From: JAIOIW01 sp050304175
GTDB lineage: Bacteria; Pseudomonadota; Alphaproteobacteria; Rhizobiales; Rhizobiaceae
Reading direction: 5' to 3'
DNA: 9,723 nucleotides
Assembly: GCA_050304175.1 (NCBI GenBank)
Contig: JBNLDE010000203.1
Location: 1 to 9,723 of the forward strand
Within the stretch, counting starts at the first letter, position 1; every line of letters begins with the position of its first letter. The notes under the pieces are model-generated. The model worked only from the letters and a program-made list of their open reading frames with translations. It had not been told where the DNA came from and did no database searches. Below, piece by piece: positions 6,603 through 9,723 of this stretch. Both the position numbers and the translations under genes were made by a program.

Positions 6603-7532
6603 GTGGCATTGAAGATCATCTTCATGGGAACGCCGGATTTCGCCGTTCCGGCGCTGCGCGCGCTGCACGAAGCGGGCCATGACATCGCCGCCGTCTACAG
6701 CCAGCCTCCGCGCAAGGGAGGACGGCGCGGCCTGGAACTGACGAAATCGCCGGTGCACAGGGCCGCGGAAGACCTCGGCATCGAGGTTCGCACGCCCACC
6801 TCATTGAAGAACGAAGACGAACAGGCCGCGTTTAGCGCGATCGGCGCCGACGTGGCGGTCGTGATCGCCTACGGCCTGCTGTTGCCGCAAGCCATTCTGG
6901 ACGGCACGCGGCTCGGCTGTTTCAACGGCCATGCCTCGGCGCTGCCGCGCTGGCGCGGGGCGGCGCCGATCCAGCGGGCGGTCATGGCCGGCGATGCCGA
7001 GACGGCAATGATGATCATGAAAATGGATGCCGGGCTGGACACCGGCCCGGTCGCGCTGGCCGAACATGTCGCGATTACCGCAGACATGACGGCCGGCGAG
7101 CTGCATGACGAACTGTCCGGCATCTGCGCGGCGCTGATGGTGCGCGCCATGGCCGAACTGGAAGCCGGTACGCTCGGGCTCGAACCCCAGGGCGAGGACG
7201 GCGTGACCTATGCAAAAAAGATCGACAAGGCGGAGACGCGGATCGACTGGTCGAAGCCGGCGGTCGAGGTTCACAACACCATACGCGGGCTGTCGCCCTT
7301 TCCGGGTGCGTGGTGCGAGATGGGCGGCAAGCGCGAGCGCGTGAAGCTGCTGCGCTCGACATCAGGCACGGGAAACGGTGCGCCCGGCACGGTTCTCGAT
7401 GACGATCTCACCATTGCCTGCGGCGATGGGGCAGTGCGGCTCGTCACGCTGCAAAAGGCCGGCGGCAAGGCGCTTGGCGCCGAAGACTTCCTGCGCGGCA
7501 ACCCGCTGCCGCCCGGCACGGTGCTCGCCTGA
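6603..7532 (+). CDS. fmt: Methionyl-tRNA formyltransferase
   Basis: Fmt transfers a formyl group from 10-formyl-tetrahydrofolate to Met-tRNA(fMet) for translation initiation in the cytoplasm. The 309 residues fit the family. The N-terminal Rossmann-like formyl transferase domain (about 3-185) opens with IIFMGTPDFAVPAL (5-18). It carries the basic loop PPRKGGRRGLELTKSPV (35-51) and the catalytic Asn108, His110 and Asp146, seen in CFNGHASALPRWRGAAPIQ (106-124) and GLDTGP (144-149). The C-terminal OB-like domain (about 205-300) includes YAKKIDKAETRIDWSKPA and NTIRGLSPFPGAW, as expected for tRNA binding. The start codon is GTG with GGAG 7 bases upstream. Only one base separates its TGA from the truA ATG, so the two are very probably cotranscribed and translationally coupled. 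Confidence 0.97.
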   Translation: MALKIIFMGTPDFAVPALRALHEAGHDIAAVYSQPPRKGGRRGLELTKSPVHRAAEDLGIEVRTPTSLKNEDEQAAFSAIGADVAVVIAYGLLLPQAILDGTRLGCFNGHASALPRWRGAAPIQRAVMAGDAETAMMIMKMDAGLDTGPVALAEHVAITADMTAGELHDELSGICAALMVRAMAELEAGTLGLEPQGEDGVTYAKKIDKAETRIDWSKPAVEVHNTIRGLSPFPGAWCEMGGKRERVKLLRSTSGTGNGAPGTVLDDDLTIACGDGAVRLVTLQKAGGKALGAEDFLRGNPLPPGTVLA

Positions 7533-7533
7533 C

Positions 7534-8283
7534 ATGCCGCGCTACCGCCTCCTCGTCGAGTTCGACGGCACGCCGTACAAGGGCTGGCAGCGCCAGAAGA
7601 ATGGCCACACCGTGCAAGGCGCGATCGAACAGGCGATCCTGGCCTTCGCCGGCGAAGAGGTGACGCTGCAGGCGGCCGGGCGAACCGATACGGGCGTCCA
7701 CGCCACCGGCCAGGTCGCCCATGCCGACCTGACCCGCGACTGGCCCCAGGAACGGGTGCAGGAGGCGATCAACGCCATGCTGGCGCAGGCCGGCGAACGG
7801 GTCTCGGTCCTCGAGGCGACCATGGTCGGCGAGGACTTCCATGCCCGGTTCTCGGCGAAAGCGCGGCACTATCTCTACCGCATCGTCAACCGCCGACCGC
7901 CGCTGGCGCTCGAGCGCGACCGAGCGTGGTGGGTGCGCAAGGGCGACATCGACGCGGCCGCGATGCACGAGGCGGCGCAGCTTCTGCTCGGCACGCATGA
8001 TTTCACCACGTTCCGCGCCGCGCAGTGCCAGGCCAAAAGTCCGGTCAAGACGCTCGACCGCCTCGACGTGACGCGCACCGGCGACGTGATCGAGGTGCGG
8101 GCGTCGGCGCGCTCTTTCCTGCACAACCAGGTGCGCTCGATGGTCGGAACGATCAAGCTGGTGGGCGACGGGCGCTGGTCGAACGACGATCTCGTCGCCG
8201 CGCTCGAAGCGCGGGACCACCAAGCCTGCGGCGCGCTGGCGCCGGCATGCGGGCTCTACCTCGTCGGCGTTGATTACGGCTGA
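7534..8283 (+). CDS. truA: tRNA pseudouridine(38-40) synthase
   Basis: TruA converts uridines 38, 39 and 40 of the tRNA anticodon stem-loop to pseudouridine. The 249 residues fit the family. It begins MPRYRLLVEFDGTPYKGWQRQ and has the catalytic Asp52 in AGRTDTGVHATGQ (48-60), Tyr114 in the YLYRI segment (113-117), the HDFTTFRAAQC stretch (155-165) and FLHNQVRSMVGT (195-206), all family hallmarks. The frame is open further upstream inside fmt, but the conserved N-terminus fixes the start at 7534. No ribosome site is evident, so coupling to fmt, one base away, is likely. The 3' end overlaps the opposing membrane-protein gene by 10 bases, leaving no room for an ordinary one-sided terminator. Confidence 0.97.
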   Translation: MPRYRLLVEFDGTPYKGWQRQKNGHTVQGAIEQAILAFAGEEVTLQAAGRTDTGVHATGQVAHADLTRDWPQERVQEAINAMLAQAGERVSVLEATMVGEDFHARFSAKARHYLYRIVNRRPPLALERDRAWWVRKGDIDAAAMHEAAQLLLGTHDFTTFRAAQCQAKSPVKTLDRLDVTRTGDVIEVRASARSFLHNQVRSMVGTIKLVGDGRWSNDDLVAALEARDHQACGALAPACGLYLVGVDYG

Positions 8284-8864
8284 GGCATCAGCCCGAGCGC
8301 CGACTGCAGCGCGAACAGGACGACCAGCGAAAAGACGGTTAACCCGCCGAAGACCAGCGTGGTGTAGAGCCAGTCGCGCGCGAGGGCCGCATGGGTCAAA
8401 CGCCAGCCGAGCGTGAGCGAGACCGCGAAAGCGGCGAGCGACAATGGCCCGGCACCGGGGCTGTCGCCGGGGATGACCAGCAGGACCAGGGAAACGGGAA
8501 CCAGCAACCACGAAATGAGCGCGCCGCCCCAGTTTCCCGAGATGACAAAATGGGCGAAGCGGTCGGCCATGCCGATAGGGCGGACGACGAGGGCCAGCCC
8601 GACCAGGGGCACAAGCCAGACGGCGACATCGATCATGCCAAGACGGACCACGACGGAAAGCTTGCTCGCGTCGGCCTCCATGTAGCTCGGCGCCGCCGAT
8701 ATCCACGCCACCAGCATCGGCGGAAGCGCGAGGACCAGCGCCCAGAAGGAACGCCAGAACCCGTCGGCCGATATGTCGAGGAGCTTCAACCCGTCAGGCC
8801 GGGCGGTGATCATCATCCGCCACACGCCGATGACATATTGCTGGATTTCCTCTTGCGCCGGCAT
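8274..8864 (-). CDS. Conserved-looking multi-pass membrane protein of unknown function
   Basis: The protein has 196 residues. A short polar N-terminus (MPAQEEIQQYVIGVWRMM) and an apparently motif-like segment GLKLLDISADGFWRSFWAL (25-43) precede about five hydrophobic helices, at roughly 37-57, 76-95, 111-132, 138-155 and 168-190. Charged loops include VRPIGMADRFAHFVISGNWGG (94-114). I recall similar proteins of this size next to dapE/truA in rhizobia, annotated as hypothetical, and cannot assign a function; a loose resemblance to Yip1-like membrane proteins is only an impression. The ATG is 5 bases after the dapE stop on the same strand. A GGAG about 13 bases upstream lies inside dapE, so it is probably the second gene of a dapE operon. 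It ends MPQP-TAA, overlapping the end of truA by 10 bases. Confidence 0.85.
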   Translation of the reverse strand: MPAQEEIQQYVIGVWRMMITARPDGLKLLDISADGFWRSFWALVLALPPMLVAWISAAPSYMEADASKLSVVVRLGMIDVAVWLVPLVGLALVVRPIGMADRFAHFVISGNWGGALISWLLVPVSLVLLVIPGDSPGAGPLSLAAFAVSLTLGWRLTHAALARDWLYTTLVFGGLTVFSLVVLFALQSALGLMPQP

Positions 8865-8869
8865 GGACG

Positions 8870-9723
8870 TCAGCCGTCTCCGGTCTTGGCCGCGAACCAG
8901 TCGGCGATGAAATGCTGGTAAATCTGCGTCAGCGTCTCCAGCTCTGAAAGCGGCACGCGCTCGTCGACCATGTGCATGGTCTGGCCGACAAGTCCGAAAT
9001 CGACCACCGGGCAGTAATCCTTGATGAAGCGCGCATCGGACGTGCCGCCCGAGGTCGACAATTGCGGCTTGACCCCGGTCACGGTCTCGATCGCGCCCGA
9101 AAGCGTGCCGGTCAGGGCGTCGTCACGGGTAAGGAACACGTGGCTTGCCCGCTCCGCCCAGGCGACCGAGAAATCGACCGGCTCGGTCTTGCCGGGCCTT
9201 AGCCGGAAATCGTCGGCTGCGCGGTCGAGCCGGTTGTGGATCTCCTCCATCACCGTCTCCGCCGTCCACAAATCGTTGAAGCGGATGTTGAAGGAAGCGG
9301 TGGCCTTGGCCGGGATGACATTGGTCGCCGGATTGCCGACGTCGATCGAGGTCACTTCCAGATTGGACGGCTGGAAATCGTCACTGCCTTCGTCGAAGGG
9401 CGGATCCATCAGCGCCGCGGCAAGGGCCACGATCCCGCGAACCGGATTGTCGGCCAGATGCGGATAAGCCGCGTGGCCCTGGCGGCCGTGAACGGTAACC
9501 GTGCCGGAATGCGATCCGCGCCGGCCGATCTTGATCATGTCGCCGAGCTTTTCCGGGTTGGTCGGCTCGCCGACAACGCAGGCATCCCAGCGCTCGCCCT
9601 TCGCCGCCGCCCACTCCAACAGCTTGATCGTTCCGTTGAGCGCGGGGCCTTCCTCGTCGCCGGTGATGAGGAAGGAGACCGAACCGGCCGGCGCGGGTCG
9701 CATTCCGGCACGGTTACCGTTCA
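8870..9723 (-). CDS. dapE: Succinyl-diaminopimelate desuccinylase (5' end outside window)
   Basis: DapE hydrolyses N-succinyl-LL-diaminopimelate to LL-diaminopimelate and succinate in the succinylase branch of lysine and murein precursor synthesis, using two zinc ions. About 283 C-terminal residues are visible; the N-terminal part with the first His and Asp zinc ligands lies past the right edge. Seen here are the catalytic/zinc-binding acidic pair in ITGDEEGP (19-26 of the visible part), VGEPTN, and the lid/dimerisation domain with HGRQGHAAYPHLADNPV. Further on are STSGGTSDARFIKDYCPVVDF and the final zinc histidine in GQTMHMVDERVPLSE, 34 residues from the end. The TSGGTSDARF and MHMVDERV sequences separate DapE from other M20 peptidases. 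The adjacent membrane-protein gene begins 5 bases after its TGA and is probably cotranscribed. Confidence 0.95.
   Translation of the reverse strand, partial: NGNRAGMRPAPAGSVSFLITGDEEGPALNGTIKLLEWAAAKGERWDACVVGEPTNPEKLGDMIKIGRRGSHSGTVTVHGRQGHAAYPHLADNPVRGIVALAAALMDPPFDEGSDDFQPSNLEVTSIDVGNPATNVIPAKATASFNIRFNDLWTAETVMEEIHNRLDRAADDFRLRPGKTEPVDFSVAWAERASHVFLTRDDALTGTLSGAIETVTGVKPQLSTSGGTSDARFIKDYCPVVDFGLVGQTMHMVDERVPLSELETLTQIYQHFIADWFAAKTGDG

Noticed and set aside
7444..8706. 420-residue open frame on the - strand across truA and the membrane-protein gene
   Set aside because: It is antisense to truA and out of frame with the supported membrane gene. Its product is rich in Arg, Pro, Ala and His with no recognisable domain, which is typical of shadow frames in GC-rich DNA.

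Overview
The window looks like chromosomal DNA of a high-GC alphaproteobacterium, most likely of the order Hyphomicrobiales (Rhizobiales), in the Mesorhizobium/Phyllobacteriaceae neighbourhood. I infer this from strongly G/C-ending codons, the def-fmt-truA cluster with dapE close by, a Bpt-type aminoacyl-protein transferase near an RDD membrane protein, and protein sequences that resemble rhizobial homologues. I made no database comparison.

Layout, left to right. (1) Bases 2-316 hold the 3' end of a cysteine-rich repeat protein built on a 108-bp (36-residue) tandem unit. (2) Bases 464-934 encode a small RDD-family membrane protein. (3) Bases 1072-2889 encode an SLC13-type permease with two RCK_C (TrkA_C) domains in its middle. 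(4) Bases 2966-3712 encode the leucyl/arginyl-protein transferase Bpt. (5) Bases 3813-4709 encode an EamA/DMT exporter-like protein with a TTG start. All of these are on the + strand. (6) rmuC lies on the - strand (4713-5921), tail to tail with the DMT gene and only 3 bases away. (7) Divergent from rmuC is the + strand cluster def-fmt-truA (6024-8283). (8) Two - strand genes close the window: dapE (8870 to beyond 9723), followed 5 bases downstream by a five-helix membrane protein of unknown function (8274-8864). The 3' end of that gene overlaps the end of truA by 10 bp.

Functionally this is mostly core housekeeping. Def removes the formyl group that Fmt puts on the initiator Met-tRNA, TruA modifies tRNA anticodon arms, Bpt tags proteins for ClpS/ClpAP degradation, DapE makes meso-diaminopimelate and lysine, and RmuC is linked to DNA recombination. 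The accessory parts are the repeat protein, the SLC13 permease and the DMT transporter.

I found no mobile element, CRISPR array, tRNA or rRNA gene, or defence system. No gene-free stretch exceeds about 150 bases. The points most worth a second look are the homogenised Cys-rich repeats, an SHS sequence where SLC13 proteins usually carry an SNT/SNN motif, a possibly leaderless def mRNA, and the uncharacterised membrane protein paired with dapE. I see no convincing evidence of a wholly new system.
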